Shown: positions 1 to 12,235, counted from the stretch's first letter. The stretch: 64,000 nt of DNA from Diphasiastrum complanatum (GCA_029204225.1 CM055100.1:64153067-64217066); one strand, 5' to 3'. A program made the numbers and translations. Notes: a model not told the origin generated them from the sequence alone.

Positions 1-427
1 CGCATTACACACCAACGGAGGCTTGAGAAAGCAGAAGAAAAAAGGCCTGAAGTCATCGAAGAAAGATCAGAAGCCAACACAAAGTCAAGAGCAGTTGAAT
101 CAGCCGACAAAGAAGAAGCTGTTTTGCAGATACTATAACCGTTCCAACCACAAGATCCAAGACTGTCGATACTACAAGCCAAGAACAGCAGCAAGGGACA
201 GTCGATTCAAGTGGCAAATATAGATGCAGAAGCTCCACATCCTATTCAAGAATCGGATCATAATAACAAACCATCAAGAAGCATCCAACGATAGCTCCTG
301 GTTTCTAGATTCCGGAGCCACACAATATATGACTAGCCATATCATCTGATTTAAGTCCTATACGTCTTTCAATACCAAACAATATATTTACCTTGGTGAC
401 AATAGCACTCAAGATATCAAAGGTGAA
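1..427 (+). pseudogene. Ty1/copia gag-protease remnant (element A, 5' piece)
   Basis: This is the tail of a copia nucleocapsid followed by the start of the aspartic protease. At about 125-170 there is a degenerate CCHC knuckle, CRYYNRSNHKIQDC, in which the second Cys has become Tyr. At about 289-335 the protease opens with SWFLDSGATQYMT, which keeps the catalytic D-S-G. The two parts lie in different frames, so the gene is broken. The reading continues through IYLGDNST and stops at 427, where element B is inserted; it resumes at 6387. The left part of element A lies outside the window. Its closest relatives by eye are elements E and H in this window. Confidence 0.85.
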
Positions 428-1041
428 TGCTGAATTCACACGTGTGGGATGCCCTACACATGTATTTTTTATCTCCTAAGCCCAATAACACCATAAAGAT
501 CAGACTACCATTGGTTGTCAATAGGAAAGCTGATCATACAAGCAATATTATTGTATTACAAGCAAGATCTGTCAACAAAACATAAGACTAGGCATCATAA
601 ATGCCTCTACTCGACTAGAGAGAGAAAATAACAAGTACAAAACTCGTGGAGAGAGAGAGGGCACAAAGAGCTTCTCTCCAAATTTGCATTACACACAAAT
701 TTCATCATATTCTCAATGAGAGTACATCACATATATATAGATCCATGGACTCTTCTCCTACTTTGAGTTGAATTTGAGTTGTGGATCCACCTCTCAAGCT
801 ATCTAGACTTATTCAAGCCACCTCACTATGTTTAATTGTGCCACCTAGTCTTTTCATGCATTAAATGTGGCATGTAAAGTACAAATGGCAATTCCTATGG
901 TAGCTCGAGTTTCTACTTCTACCTACCTTGAATATTTTATTCTAAGATGGGCCTTTACTAAGCCAAAAGAGCTCAATTCATCTTTGGCATTTTTAGGACC
1001 CATACACACAACATTAGATAGATTTTTCAATAATTTTGACA
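428..1041 (-). repeat. 3' LTR of element B
   Basis: This is the left LTR of B and is the 3' LTR because the genes read on the minus strand. It matches 5773-6386 along its whole length. A TATA-like stretch at about 730-742 reads CTATATATATG on the minus strand and is the probable LTR promoter core. The end nearest the flank carries the palindromic G-box motif CACACGTGTG at about 436-446. Confidence 0.93.
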
Positions 1042-1056
1042 CTCCTCCTAAAAATG
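1042..1056 (-). other. Polypurine tract of element B
   Basis: The minus strand reads TTTTTAGGAGGAGT immediately upstream of the 3' LTR. This is the expected position for priming plus-strand DNA synthesis. The same tract precedes the LTR of the related copy at 31270-31283. Confidence 0.85.
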
Positions 1057-1059
1057 TAT

Positions 1060-3424
1060 CTAATGTGGATCAAGCACTGATCTTGAGATAAGACCAAGAT
1101 TAGACCTATGCTTTGAGAAGGCACTTTTGCAAAGTGGCTTTGTGAGAAGATCAGCAATACACGAAGATGTGTCAACATGTTCTAAGTTGATTTCACCTCC
1201 AATGAACTTTTCCCTTACAAAATCGTGTGCCACTTCTATATGCTTGCTTCTTGCATGAAAAATAGGATTGTTTGCAAGAGCTTGTGTCGATATGTTGTCA
1301 CATTTGATCAAGGGAAGATCATCCTCTTTGATGCACTTTAGCTCCATGATTAATCTCTTGATCCAAGGCATCTCTTTAGTTGTTGTAATGAGTGCTTTGT
1401 ACTCGGCCTCACAAGATGATAGAGATTTGGTATCCTGCTTCTTTGAAAGCCAAGACACAAGATTGCCTCCAAGAAAGATAGTGTATGCATTAATGGACTT
1501 TTGATCCATTTTATCACTTGCAAAATCGAAATTTGAATAGCCAACAATGGTTAGATCTTCATTCTTGTACAATAAACCATAATCTTGAGTAGAAGATACA
1601 TATCTTAGAACTCTCTTGGCCATCTTCCAATGTTGGATCTTGGGATCTTGCATAAAGTGACTCAATTTGTGCACACAATAGCTCAAATCGGGTCTAGTGA
1701 TAGTAAGCCAAATTAAAGAGCCTATAAGACTCCTATAAAGTGTGATGTCCTCGAAGGATCTTTCATCACCTTTACTAGGATCTTTTACATGTTGCTCCAT
1801 GGGAGTATCTATGCCTTTACAACTTAGCATATTGAATTTTCACAAAATAGAAAAGACATATCTAGATTGACAAATAAAAGCATACTCTTCATGAAAATCA
1901 ATCTCAAGGCCCAAAATGTAATGGATCTCTCCTAGATCTTGCATTTTAAATTCTTTTCCTAATGCATCTTTGGTTTCTTGAACTAGCATCAAACAACTTC
2001 CACGAAGAATAATGTCATCTACATAGATTAGGAGAATGACAATATTATTACCATCAAACTTTAAGTACATAGAAGGATCATAGTCACTAAGCACAAATCC
2101 TAATGAAAGTAGAAAGTTGTTGAGTCTTGAATACCATGATCTAGGTGCTTGCTTTAAGCCATAAAGACTTCTAAAGATTTATCCTTGATAAATCCTTGAG
2201 GCTGTTCCATGTATATCTCCTCCTCAAGATAGCCATTTAAAAAAGCATTGGAGACATCAAGTTGAAACAGTTTCCACTTAAAAAATAAGGCAAGAGAGAT
2301 TATGATTCTTATTGTCACCATCTTTGCTACAGGAGCAAAGGTTTCTTCATAGTCAAGGCCATATATTTGTGCAAAGCCTTTGGCACATAATCTTGTCTTG
2401 TACTTGTTGATGGAGCCATCATGATTGTACTTGATCGTGAACACCCACTTGCATCCAATGATATGCATATAAGGTGGTGGATCTACTAGCTCCCATGTGT
2501 GGTTGGTGATCAAGGCATCATATTTGATTTTCATGGCCTCATGCCACTCCTTGGTATTGAGGGCTTCTTGAACATCTTTGGGCTCCTCATGAGAAACAAA
2601 ATAAGCATAAGTGGAATCAAGATCCACTTGTTTTCCTTTTTCATCATAAGTGAGCCTCTTGGGCTCAGATATCTCCCTCGTGGATCTTCTAGGAGTGAAA
2701 ATCTGAGGACTTTCATCTTCAAATCTTGACTCCTCCATAAGTTGACTGTCTTCAATAACAATAGGTGATAGATTTTGAGGTTGCTTGATCTCGGCCCCTC
2801 CAAGATTGGACTTTTCTTTTTCATGAAAAACTACATCTCTACTATCAATTACTTTAGAGGTAGAGAGCATGTAGATTCGATAGGCTTTCTTGTTGGATGA
2901 ATATCCAACCATTACTCCTTTGCTTGCACAAGGACCATCCTTCTTTCTCATTTCCAAGGGAATATGGACAAAGCATATGCATCCAAATACTCTAAGGTGT
3001 TCAACCTTAGGTTTCTTCAAATAGAGTGCTTCATATGGTGACTTTCCTCCAAGTGCAACATGAGAGAGTCTATTGCAAAGATAGTTTGAACAATTGATAG
3101 CCTCACCCCAAAAGTCTTTTGGCAAGGATGACTCAATTCTAATGGTTTTGGCACATTCACACAATGTTTTATTCTTTATTTCAGCCACCCCATTTTGAGA
3201 TGGTGTATATGCACAAGAAAACTCCCTTTTAATGCCTTCAAGCTCACAATAATCATGAAATTTATTGGAAGTGTACTCACCACCTCCATCACTTCTAAGA
3301 ATCTTGATTTTGTAAGAAAATTGCTTTTCAACTAGAGCTTTGAACTTTAGGAATTAGTCAAACACCATAGACTTTGAAGCTAGAAGATATACCCAGGTAA
3401 ATCTAGTGAAATCATCAATGAAAG
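1060..3424 (-). pseudogene. Element B pol: integrase, reverse transcriptase, RNase H
   Basis: Reading right to left, the integrase core shows VTFIDDF, RSDGGGEYTS and NGVAE (about 3470-3180), so the D, D and E positions are visible, followed by the conserved HLRVFGC. The RT begins near 2600 with WELVDPPP and has FQLDVSNAFLNG near 2250. After a frame break near 2155 it continues with LLIYVDDIIL near 2040, the catalytic YVDD. A stop follows near 1840. RNase H and connection run from 1830 to 1060 with ITRPDLSYCVHKLSHF, SCEAEYKAL and the terminal DLLTKPL. At least one in-frame stop lies in the integrase core near 3357. These breaks make it a pseudogene even though all domains are recognisable. Confidence 0.92.
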
Positions 3425-5086
3425 TTACAAAGCAAGTAGCACCACCCTTGCTCTTTGAAGATGAGAAGTGCACATCCGAGTGTATGAGCTCCAATGGATG
3501 TGTAGTCTTGATAGATGACTTTGAAAAAGGCTTCTTATGAGACTTAGATATGGCACAAGCCTACATGGCTTGAAATTCTTGGAGATAAGATTAGGCAAGC
3601 CAATAGCTTTGGCTTTCTTGACCATGGACACCATAGAATTATAGTTAGGATGCCCCAACCTTCTATGCCATAGTTCCTCCAAAGACATATGAGTAGCAAA
3701 AACACTATCACAAGAGTTAGCATACTCTTTGGGATCAAGCTTGTAGATTCCACCATATCTAGACCCAAATGCAAGGATCTCATCATGCTTCTTGATTGTA
3801 CATGTATCAATGTCGAAATTCACATCTAGTCCACTATCAAACAATTGCCCAACACTAAGAAGATTTTTTGTTAACTTGGGAACAAAAAGTACATTAGACA
3901 GAAAAAGAACTTTTGATGAAGAAAGCTTTAAAGGAATGGTCCCTATGTCTTCAATAGCACACTCATGATCATTTGCTGTGTAGATGGACTTCTTGGCTCC
4001 TTCATAAGGTGATATGGATGAAAAAGAATACTTGGAGCTACACATATGTGAGGAAGCTCCACTGTCGATATACCACGAACCATCCTTCTTGAAAGGTGAT
4101 GAAGAAAAACTCGAGACCATAAGAGATCCCTCTCCATCACTTGCATGAGCATCTTCCTTCTCTTCATTCAAAATGTTGGCTTGCTTGAATTGAGTCTTCT
4201 TCTTGAAGCAATTGGTGGCATAATGCCCCTTCTTGCCACAAAAGAAACACTTGATGTTTTTCTTCTTCTTCTTGGATGTGGAAGCTTGAGAAGACTCATC
4301 CTCTTCTCCTTTCTCCTTAGAAATAAGATTGTTCTTGTTTGAAGAGGATTGGTGTTGATTCTTACTTCTTGTCTTGTGCTTGTCTTTGGTAAAGAGAGCT
4401 TTACCATCAATGTTGAGAGACAGTCTCTCCATTTTCAAGAGCTTATACTCTTGTCTTAATTCTTCAGAAATGAGCACACTTTGGAGTGCTTCCAAACTTG
4501 GTAGCTCCTCCTTAATGGCATAACTCTGAACAAGGTTGTCATATTCCTCCTTTAACCCATTAAGTATGACTTGAACAAGTTCATTTTGGCTGATGGAGTC
4601 TCCTATGCATGACAATTCTCCATGAAGGTCTTTAACTCTCATTACATAAGCTGAAGCACATTCATCACTTCTCTGTACACTTTAAAAAATATGGTTTCTT
4701 AGTGTTAGAAGTCTAGAAGTATTCTTTGCCTCATAGATAGAGTTGAGAGTATCCCAAGCATCTTTGGCATTAGTACAAGCACCAATTTCTCTTAAGATGT
4801 CATTTGAGACATTCATCTTAATATAATGCAGAGCCATCCTGGCTCTCTTTTTGTACTTTGGAATTTCATGAGGAATTTGTGGTTCTTTTTCAATGCCAAG
4901 TACAATATCCATCACATCTTGTAGTAAGACAGATTCCATTCTAACCTTCCAAATTAAGTAATTGGATGTTGACAATCTTTCACTTGCTTCTAATAGAAAG
5001 ACACCCATTGAAGTCATAAAGAATGATGGAAATAAAAAAAGATAGATGAAAGAATTGCTTATCTTCTCAATATAGGAACCAATCAA
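3425..5086 (-). pseudogene. Element B gag, nucleocapsid, protease and pre-integrase region
   Basis: The capsid-type gag starts near 5060 (SNYLIWKVRMESVL) and runs to about 4682, where a stop or frameshift interrupts it. It resumes at 4642 and stays open to 3425. Downstream are a CCHC knuckle, CFFCGKKGHYATNC, at about 4250-4209, and the protease opening WYIDSGASSHMC at about 4072-4037 with catalytic Asp intact. The pre-integrase motif LWHRRLGHPN is near 3680. The last residues before 3425 are out of frame: the true integrase start continues in another frame from about 3545. Only two or three lesions separate the pieces, consistent with the modest LTR divergence. Confidence 0.9.
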
Positions 5087-5760
5087 GGGTACAAAACCAA
5101 ATCCTGTGTAAGACTAAGAAAAAAACTGTGAGATAGATCTCACTAGCTTGACAATCTCTCTAAAACAAGATTTGAATCATCAAAAAAGATGAAGTATGGC
5201 AAAAGTTATGGTTCTTTGAATTTCACACGTGTGAAATATTCCAAAAATGTCAAATTGACTCAAATACAATCTATTTGTATGAAACAATTTGCCTAGAACC
5301 TATAAATTTTGTCTAAATCACATGTAGATGAGATTGTACAGCTTCTGGATGATTTTTGTGATCATTCAGGCAATAAATGACATGTACACACGATTTGCCA
5401 CAGGTCTAGGTGCCCTACCTATGACTCTTCAAAAGCTTATAACTTTTGATTGGCTTATACAACTGTCATGATTCAAATTGCATCAGATTCTACACATTTC
5501 TAACTTTCTAGTGGACTAATGCAAGAAATTTGGATCTAAGGTGAGAGAGAACCACCAGTCTGAAAATGGGCAGATTTCACACATGCCAGCACCTAAAATT
5601 CCGTACAGTACCTGATATGGCCCATTCAGTGTGGTTTGAAGCTCTAAATCACCAGAAAACTGCAAACTAGCTAGAAAGTAGAATCTAAACAATTCCTAGC
5701 TTGAAATCTGATCAGATCTGCAAACTTTTTTTATTAGATTTGCTTGTAAAACTTTGGTAG

Positions 5761-5772
5761 GATCTGATACCA
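5761..5772 (-). other. Primer binding site of element B (initiator Met tRNA)
   Basis: The minus strand reads TGGTATCAGATC starting directly at the inner edge of the 5' LTR. This matches the plant copia primer site complementary to the 3' end of initiator methionine tRNA, with one difference in the last bases. Confidence 0.92.
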
Positions 5773-6386
5773 TGCTGAATTCACACGTGTGAGACGCCCT
5801 ACACATGTATTTTTGATCTCCTAAGCCCAATAACACCATAAAGATCAGACTAGCATTGGTTGTCAATAGGAAAGCTGATCATACAAGCAATATTATTGTG
5901 TTACAAGCAAGATCTATCAACAAAACATAAGACTAAGCATCATAAATGCCTCTACTCAGCTAGAGAGAGAAAATAGCAAGTACAAAACTCGTGGAGAATG
6001 AGAGGGCACAAAGAGTTTGTCTCCAAATTTGCATTACACACAAATTTCATCATATTCTCAATGAGAGTACATCACATATATATAGATCCATGGACTCTTC
6101 TCCTACTTTGAGTTGAATTGGAGTTGTGGATCCACCTCTCAAGCTATCTAGACTTATTCAAGCCACCTCACTATGTTTAATTGTGCCACCTAGTCTTTTC
6201 ATGCATTAAATGTGGCATGTAAAGTACAAATGGCAATTCCTATGGTAGCTCGAGTTTCTACTTCTACCTACCTTGAATATTTTATTCTAAGATGGGTCTT
6301 TACTAAGCCAAAAGAGCTCAATCCATCTTTGGCATTTTTAGGACCCATACACACAACATTAGATAGATTTTTCAATAATTTTGACA
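5773..6386 (-). repeat. 5' LTR of element B
   Basis: This is the right-hand 614-bp LTR, matching 428-1041. It is the promoter-bearing copy for the minus-strand genes. It carries the same TATA-like stretch (about 6075-6087) and G-box palindrome (about 5781-5791). The 5-bp target duplication follows at 6387-6391. Confidence 0.93.
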
Positions 6387-6735
6387 GTGAAGGTACAATA
6401 AGATTAAGCTTTGCCAATGATCAATGTAAGCTACTTTCAAATGTCTTTCATGTACCGAATCTGTCAACAAACCTACTCTCTGTTAGCAGAATTACAGATC
6501 TAGGACATAGGGTAGAATTCGAATCTGATTAGTGCAAAATAGTCGATAGGACAGGCAAGATCCTAGCACTCGAAAAGAGGCATGGATACTTGTATAGATT
6601 AAGTCATTGTTTTTCTGCCTCTAGTCAGGCACTCAGTACTTCTATTCAAATAAATAAAATTTTACTTTGGCATTATAGACTTGGTCATTTGAATCATGCT
6701 TTTGTACAACAAATGTCTAAGCAATCCATTGTTCT
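6387..6735 (+). pseudogene. Element A protease end and pre-integrase remnant (3' piece)
   Basis: This continues the reading frame broken at 427. It encodes GTIRLSFANDQCKLL and NVFHVPNLSTNLLSVSRI (second half of the copia protease), one stop near 6530, then LWHYRLGHLNHAFVQQMSK (pre-integrase). The copia match ends near 6735, where an unrelated coding remnant begins without a visible LTR. Element A was therefore truncated or recombined before or after B inserted. Confidence 0.85.
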
Positions 6736-7333
6736 TGATCTCGACTATCTTGATAGGAAAGCCAAAGGCAAGGACACGAACATAAAGGTAACTTGCCGTC
6801 ATTTTTCGGAAGTGTTTAAGACGCATTACTTTGTTTGGAGAGACATCATAGCTGCTACTCAAGACTTTGTTCAGGAAGGAGCAACAAGGGTGATGAAAGT
6901 TGAAGTATGGACAAAATTAGATGATATGGTTAAAATATTACGAAAGGAAATATTTTCAAACAATGACTTGCGACTGCTACAAAAAAGTTGTGTTGAGTTT
7001 GTGGATGCAGTTAAAGTGGCACGGGGAGAGGATCATATCACACATTACATGGTAAGCATTTAAAAACAGATATCAAGTTACCATTTGTTTTTTGAAGTTT
7101 ACCAATTGATAAAAATTGTTGATATTTTGCAGCACATATTACGACACCATTCCATATCCTTAGCAGAAAATCTTGGAAGTTTGAGTATATGGTCATCGCA
7201 AGGGATGTAAGAATCTCATTGGCAAGCAAGAGCAACATTTCATAAAAACACACAGCATGGTGGCCTCAATGGTAGACACAGATATATTCTTCAGCTATTT
7301 CAATGGTTCTATCGACGAGCACAAATATGACAT
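6735..7333 (+). pseudogene. Unrecognised protein-coding remnant, plus strand
   Basis: I do not recognise the family. The first exon is open to about 7063 and contains the stretches VEVWTKLDDMVKILRKEIF and ARGEDHITHYM. A GTAAGC donor near 7050 and a TTGCAG acceptor near 7132 would remove about 83 bp and keep the frame, giving ITHYM-HILRHH. The reading continues after one stop (TAA near 7208) with ESHWQARATFHKNTQHGG and FQWFYRRAQI to about 7330. The shape 'Y-x-H ... H-H ... SSQG ... SH ... TQHGG' recalls a conserved helical block in transposon-associated proteins of other eukaryotes, from general memory only. It faces the minus-strand remnant at 7583-8143. Confidence 0.45.
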
Positions 7334-7582
7334 CAACCAAAAACTACAAATTACATTAAGTTCAGAAAGGCATGCAAATTTAGACATCAAGGGAGGTAGA
7401 TTGACAAACACAACACTGTACTAAATATTTGTAATTAGTTTTGGAAAAAAATACATTTCCAACTTATTGAATGTATCTATGTCTCCTTGCCATCTTCTTT
7501 TTCTTTTTATAGTGCCAGTTGCATTTTGTTGTCGTGGAGGAATTCTCTTTTTGTGAATGGATCCAAAAGATATGCATTTTAC

Positions 7583-7923
7583 TTTTCTCGACATAATTCT
7601 ATGTAAGTTGCATACAAAGCAAAATGAGCAGATCGGAGAATAGTATTCTCGGGTCCATAACCTAAAATCTTTAGTACAATTGAGCGTTTAACAAAAATTA
7701 TTTTATGTGGTTTAATGAACTTATGACCACCTAAGTAATGAGACAATGCCTTTACTGCCATAGTAATTGTTTTGCCTTGAGCACTGAACTTTAAATGGGC
7801 AACACAAATCTCATGGTTTTTGAAGATTTTGAGATAATTTCTAAGGCCGCTGTCCTTGTTAAATTTTCCTGAGTAGGTTCGAAAGCCACTTCATCGAATG
7901 GCAAATTCGTCAATAAGAACGGC
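7583..7923 (-). pseudogene. Unrecognised protein-coding remnant, minus strand, second exon
   Basis: The minus strand reads AVLIDEFAIR, a stop, then KIFKNHEICVAHLKFSAQ and an open run to 7583 with LGGHKFIKPHKIIF and LGYGPENTILRSAHFALYAT. An acceptor (TTTTCAAGAG before GCC) at 7924 would join it in phase to the exon ending at 8018. I do not recognise the product. The 3' end lies about 250 bp from the end of the plus-strand remnant, so the two are convergent. Coding evidence is moderate: an open frame plus consistent splice signals, but one in-frame stop. Confidence 0.4.
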
Positions 7924-8017
7924 CTCTTGAAAATATGAAAAGTAAAATGTTAGTTTTTATAAGGAATATAAACAATATGCAAAACTAGTTGCATGCATAA
8001 AAAATAAGAGAACCCAC

Positions 8018-8143
8018 ACATTCAACGATATTTGCTTCAATCAATTCGGGGTGGTCAATTTTGTGACCCTTTTGCGAGCTTAACTCATTTGGTTGGTATA
8101 TTTTTCGAGGCCCAAAACCAAGTTGGGTTTGGAAAGCAATGAA
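8018..8143 (-). pseudogene. Unrecognised remnant, minus strand, first exon (3' piece)
   Basis: The minus strand encodes AFQTQLGFGPRKIYQPNE and HPELIEANIVEC, ending at a GTGGGT donor (8017). When element C and one copy of its ATGAA duplication are removed, the frame continues perfectly from 13264-13375 (NILSEDEF then IAFQ). Element C therefore landed inside an open reading frame of this gene or mobile element. Confidence 0.4.
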
Positions 8144-9151
8144 TGTAGAACAACTGATCAGACAAATCTTGATTCTACCAACAAAGCTCGCAGTTTACTT
8201 AACAAAGGATGAGAAAGAAACGAACGTGAACTCGAAACTTTTTCTATTCACGACCAACTTGAAAAGATTCGCGAAACAGTGTCTTGTGGAAGCTCGTGGC
8301 TTTCTTGTTGAAGCTCAAAAGATTCGCGAACAGAACCTTGTCACGAAAATTTTCTATTTCTTGTTCAAGCCTCAGATGTCACAAAATTGTCGTGAATAAT
8401 TTGCAAAATCTTCTAGACTGTTCTTCAAGCTCACCTGTCGCGAAACTATCTCAAACAGTTCGCGAAATATTCTAGCTTTCTTCAAGCTCAAGAATTGTCA
8501 TCTGTCACGAACGATTCGTGAATGACAAACATGTCACAAAGAGGCAAGTGTCGCAAACAATTCGTGAAACACGAAGCTGAAACGAAGAGACAGACTGTCG
8601 CGAAATATTCGAGAACAGAATTTATTCGACTATGAGAAACCAGAACGTTGTTGAATATCAACCGTCAAAATGATTGGATTCTATTACAGAAGAAAAAAGG
8701 CCAAAGGACTTATCTTGTAACAATATAAATACATGTGCACTTATAGGAATACATACTCTCATATTCAAGCTCAGACTTAGACTCAGACTGACTTATTTAC
8801 TTATGCACTTGCGCACTTACGTACTCTTTGTAAAATAAATACCACAAGGCAGCAAGAAAAATGTATATTGATTCAGACTCAGAATTATAAAAATTCATTT
8901 TCTGATCAAAGTTTCAGTCATTTATTTGATTATCTAATTGTCTATCACATTCGCGCATATATTTCAAATTTCTTCACTCATATTTCCGCACGCATAATTT
9001 AATCATAATAGAACTGCTCTATTAGTACATAGATCATATTTAGACATGATTAAAAACGCTGATATTGGTATGATTTATTCAACCTCTAATCACGTTCTCT
9101 AAGGAAGAATTCGCAGAACCTTTCTAACAGTTTCGCAGGACCTTTCCTACA
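8144..9151 (+). repeat. 5' LTR of element C
   Basis: It begins TGTAGAAC and ends CCTACA. It matches 12245-13263 throughout. A TATA-type box, TATAAATA, lies at about 8726. The first 500 bp are dense in TCGCGAA-like words, many of which have lost a CG in this copy. Confidence 0.9.
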
Positions 9152-9152
9152 G

Positions 9153-9164
9153 TGGTATTAGAGC
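9153..9164 (+). other. Primer binding site of element C
   Basis: TGGTATTAGAGC lies one base after the 5' LTR. It differs from the canonical initiator-Met tRNA complement TGGTATCAGAGC by a single C-to-T change. Confidence 0.88.
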
Positions 9165-9181
9165 AAATATAGTGATATACA

Positions 9182-10385
9182 GTGAATCAGATAGCCTTAT
9201 ATCCATTAAGAGCCAAATCAAAAGATTGGAAGATGTCTTTGATCAACAACATTCAGTCTAAGATCAGTACAATCTTGGATGCAGAAGGTTTGAACTATTT
9301 AGTCTGGAAGTTAGAAACTTCACTCGTACTAAAGGGCGAAGGTCTACGACAATGGGTAGAACCATCACAAGACAAGCCAATTGCTCCTAGCAAGGAACTT
9401 CGTGAATGGATGGAAAAAAATGACAAAGCTATAGCAAATATTGCATCTTCAGTGCATGATGACATAATGCTAGATCTTTTATCGACTTCAAATGCGAAAG
9501 AATTGTGGGAAGAACTATGAACCACGAATGACACTCGATCTGGAAATCAAGTCATGTTCTTGGAGGACCAATTGACTTATCTACAATGGGACGGCAAAGA
9601 CCTGACCACATTTGTACGAAAGATAAAGGATTTGTTTATTTCTTTGTAGAATTTCGGCACCGAAAATGCGATCTCAAAGGAAAAGCAGCTTAGGTATTTT
9701 CTTCGAGCCCTACCCAGGTCATTTCACACAACTCAAACTTTACTAGCGAAAGATTCAACAATGACACTTCAAAAAGCGATAGATGGAGTCAAAGAGGAAG
9801 TAGAAGCACACGAACACTATGATGACAATGGTGATTCCAAAAAGCTCTTTTCACTCAGAAGAATAAATCTTCAAAGAAGTTTAAGTCTAAGAGGGAGTCA
9901 TTTAAGAAGAATGAAAATTGTTCAGACGAATCAAAGACAAATGATCGACAATTTGGAAAGTAGCAGAAAAATTTTGGTGAAAAGAAGATTTGCAACAGAT
10001 GCAGAAAATCAGGTCATACAGAAGACAAATGTTGGTTAAATCCAAAGATTGAATGCATTCATTGTCATAAACAGGGTCATGTAGCAGTAGACTGTTATCA
10101 GAATGCTAGAAACAAAAAGGAGCTTGAAGCGAACCTTCAGATTCTAATTTCATCGAAGACAAACCATAATGTTCCAGAGCAGCGGAAGAGAGAACAACAA
10201 GAAACTCAGCAACATATGTTTCTAAAAATTTATGTTGTTCATCAAATTCGCAAATTCAAGAAGTAGTTCTTGATTTAGGAGCCACCTCACATTTTGCTTC
10301 CTCGAAACAAATATTGTCTGAGTATAAGAAGACAAAGTATTCAAGACTTATTATACTTGGAGACAGTTCTAAAAAGTTTATATAC
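9182..10385 (+). pseudogene. Element C gag, nucleocapsid and protease start
   Basis: Gag opens with ILDAEGLNYLVWKLETSL and continues to a stop near 9520, then resumes in the same and other frames to about 9985. Two good CCHC knuckles follow at about 9985-10100: CNRCRKSGHTEDKC and CIHCHKQGHVAVDC. Two knuckles in tandem is less usual for plant copia, where one is common. The protease start at about 10262-10300 reads VLDLGATSHFA, so the usual D-S-G is D-L-G. Coding then breaks off at the deletion near 10385. Confidence 0.85.
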
Positions 10386-10394
10386 CCGAAAGTG

Positions 10395-12235
10395 AAAAAG
10401 TAAAAGTTGTACGAGATGTAAAATTTGATGAGTCAAAGTACATAGCAGACAGTGACTTAGTCGGCTATGAAACTCTCAAGAGTTATTATGAGTTACCATC
10501 TATAGAAGTAAAGCAAGCAGATGATAAAGAAGAATTACCTTCCAAACACAATAGTGATTAAGAGGGAGTTCAATTTTGAGAACCTGAAAGACTCGAAATA
10601 CCAGATCGAATTCAAGCATAACAGGTCGAACCTGAAGATGCGTCTTTGAATTCGAGACCTATACAAACTGTGAGAAGATCTGAAAGGCAGCGCAAACCAC
10701 CAATAAGGTTTGGTCATGATGAATTCTGTGCCTTCACTAATGAACCTCAGATATTTGAAGTATTGACGGACCAAATAAAGATCGTTGGGTTCAAGCAATG
10801 GAGGACTAAATGTCATCCATTTATAAGAACAATGTATGGACACTTGCACCTGTACCTGATGGAAGGAAACCAGTCAAATGCAAGTGGATCTACAAGATCA
10901 AAACAGGTCCTGATGGAGAAAACATCAGATACAAAGCAAGGCTGGTGGCAAAAAGTTTTTCACAGAAATATGGGATTGACTACACTGATACATTCTCACC
11001 AGTAATCAAACATACATCAATTCACTTGTTATTCGCTTATGCAGTAGCTCATGATCTCAGAATCCATATAGTGGATGAGAAAACTGCTCTCTTGCATGCA
11101 GAATTAGAGGAGGACTTATTCATGGATCAACCACAGGAATATCCAGAATACGGATGTCACATGAATAAAAGTATCTATGGTCTGAAATAGGTAGCAAGAC
11201 AATGGCATAGAAAGAAAGATGAAACACTACGTTATTTAGACTTCAAACCTTTATTCGCTGAATCAAATGTCTATATCAAATATGTCAAAGATGAAATTAA
11301 GATTAGTTGTTTATGTTGATGATACTCTAATTTTCTCAAGAAAAGATGAGTTAATTTCAGATGTAAAAAGAAACATTTCTGAAATATTCGAGATCACTGA
11401 CCTAGGAGAAGCAAGAATCTATCTAGGTTTGCAAATCGAAAGAGACTTTGACGGTGGTAAGTTATATTTTCATCAACAAAAATATACTCTGAAAATATGG
11501 AACAATACTGAGCAAGGCAGATTGTCCGCAGCTCTTGAAGAAGAGAAGCGAATGGCCAAGACACCCTATCGTAGGCTGATTGGATCATTATTATATCTTG
11601 TAGACAACACCAGACCTGATATAGCATTCGTAGTATACAAGCTGAGCCAATTTAATCAGAACCCATGATCGTTACATTGGAAGTTAGCAAAGAGAATAGT
11701 GCAATATCTCCAGGAAAAGAAAGACTATGGACTATGTTATTCGAAGGAAGCTGGATTTCACATCAAATCTTACAGTGACGCAAGCTGGGCATCCATGAAG
11801 GATGATAGCAAAAGCATTTCAGGAGGTTGTACACTAGCATCTGGCGTAGCCATACTCTTGATAAGCAAGAAGCAAACATCAGTAGCTCAATCTTCCTGTG
11901 AGGCCGAATATGTGGCAGCAGCTAAGATGACAAATGAGCTAATTTGGATCAAACAGATGTTAGAAGGATTTGATAAATCTATTTTTTAAATCTTATGTCT
12001 TATTAATGGATAACACTTCAGCAATCTATCTTACAAAAGATCCTGTATTTCACTGAAAAACGAAGCACATAGCTATCAAGTATCATGTTATTCAAGACTT
12101 AGTCGAGAAGAAGATACTGAAGACAGTCTTCATGCCTACAGAGGAAATGACAGTTGAAATCTTTACAAAGCCACTAAGTAAAGCCTTGTTTGAGAAGCAG
12201 CGAAGAAGATTGGAGTTAATCCAATTGCCACTTTG
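10395..12235 (+). pseudogene. Element C integrase tail, reverse transcriptase and RNase H
   Basis: After the deletion the reading resumes with the integrase tail, then a linker ending SERQRKPPIRFGHDEF (near 10680). RT follows at 10810-11190 with NNVWTLAPVPDGRKPVKCKW and KARLVAKSF, a stop after SIYGLK, then VVYVDDTLIFS near 11310 with the YVDD intact. RNase H runs 11570-12235 with NTRPDIAFVVYKLSQF, YSDASWAS, SCEAEYVAAA and IFTKPLSKALF. At least four frameshifts or stops separate these pieces. Confidence 0.9.

Larger units (their letters stand above)
428..6386 (-). mobile_element. Complete Ty1/copia LTR retrotransposon (element B)
   Basis: The element is 5,959 bp long with two 614-bp LTRs (428-1041 and 5773-6386) that start TG and end CA. 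It is flanked by the 5-bp target duplication GTGAA (423-427 and 6387-6391). Genes read on the minus strand in the order gag, protease, integrase, RT, RNase H, the copia order. By eye I count roughly 16-20 differences between the LTRs, so insertion is fairly recent but not new. The coding region has several stops and frameshifts, so it is not autonomous now. It sits inside the protease gene of element A. A truncated copy of the same family lies at 29486-31640. Confidence 0.95.
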
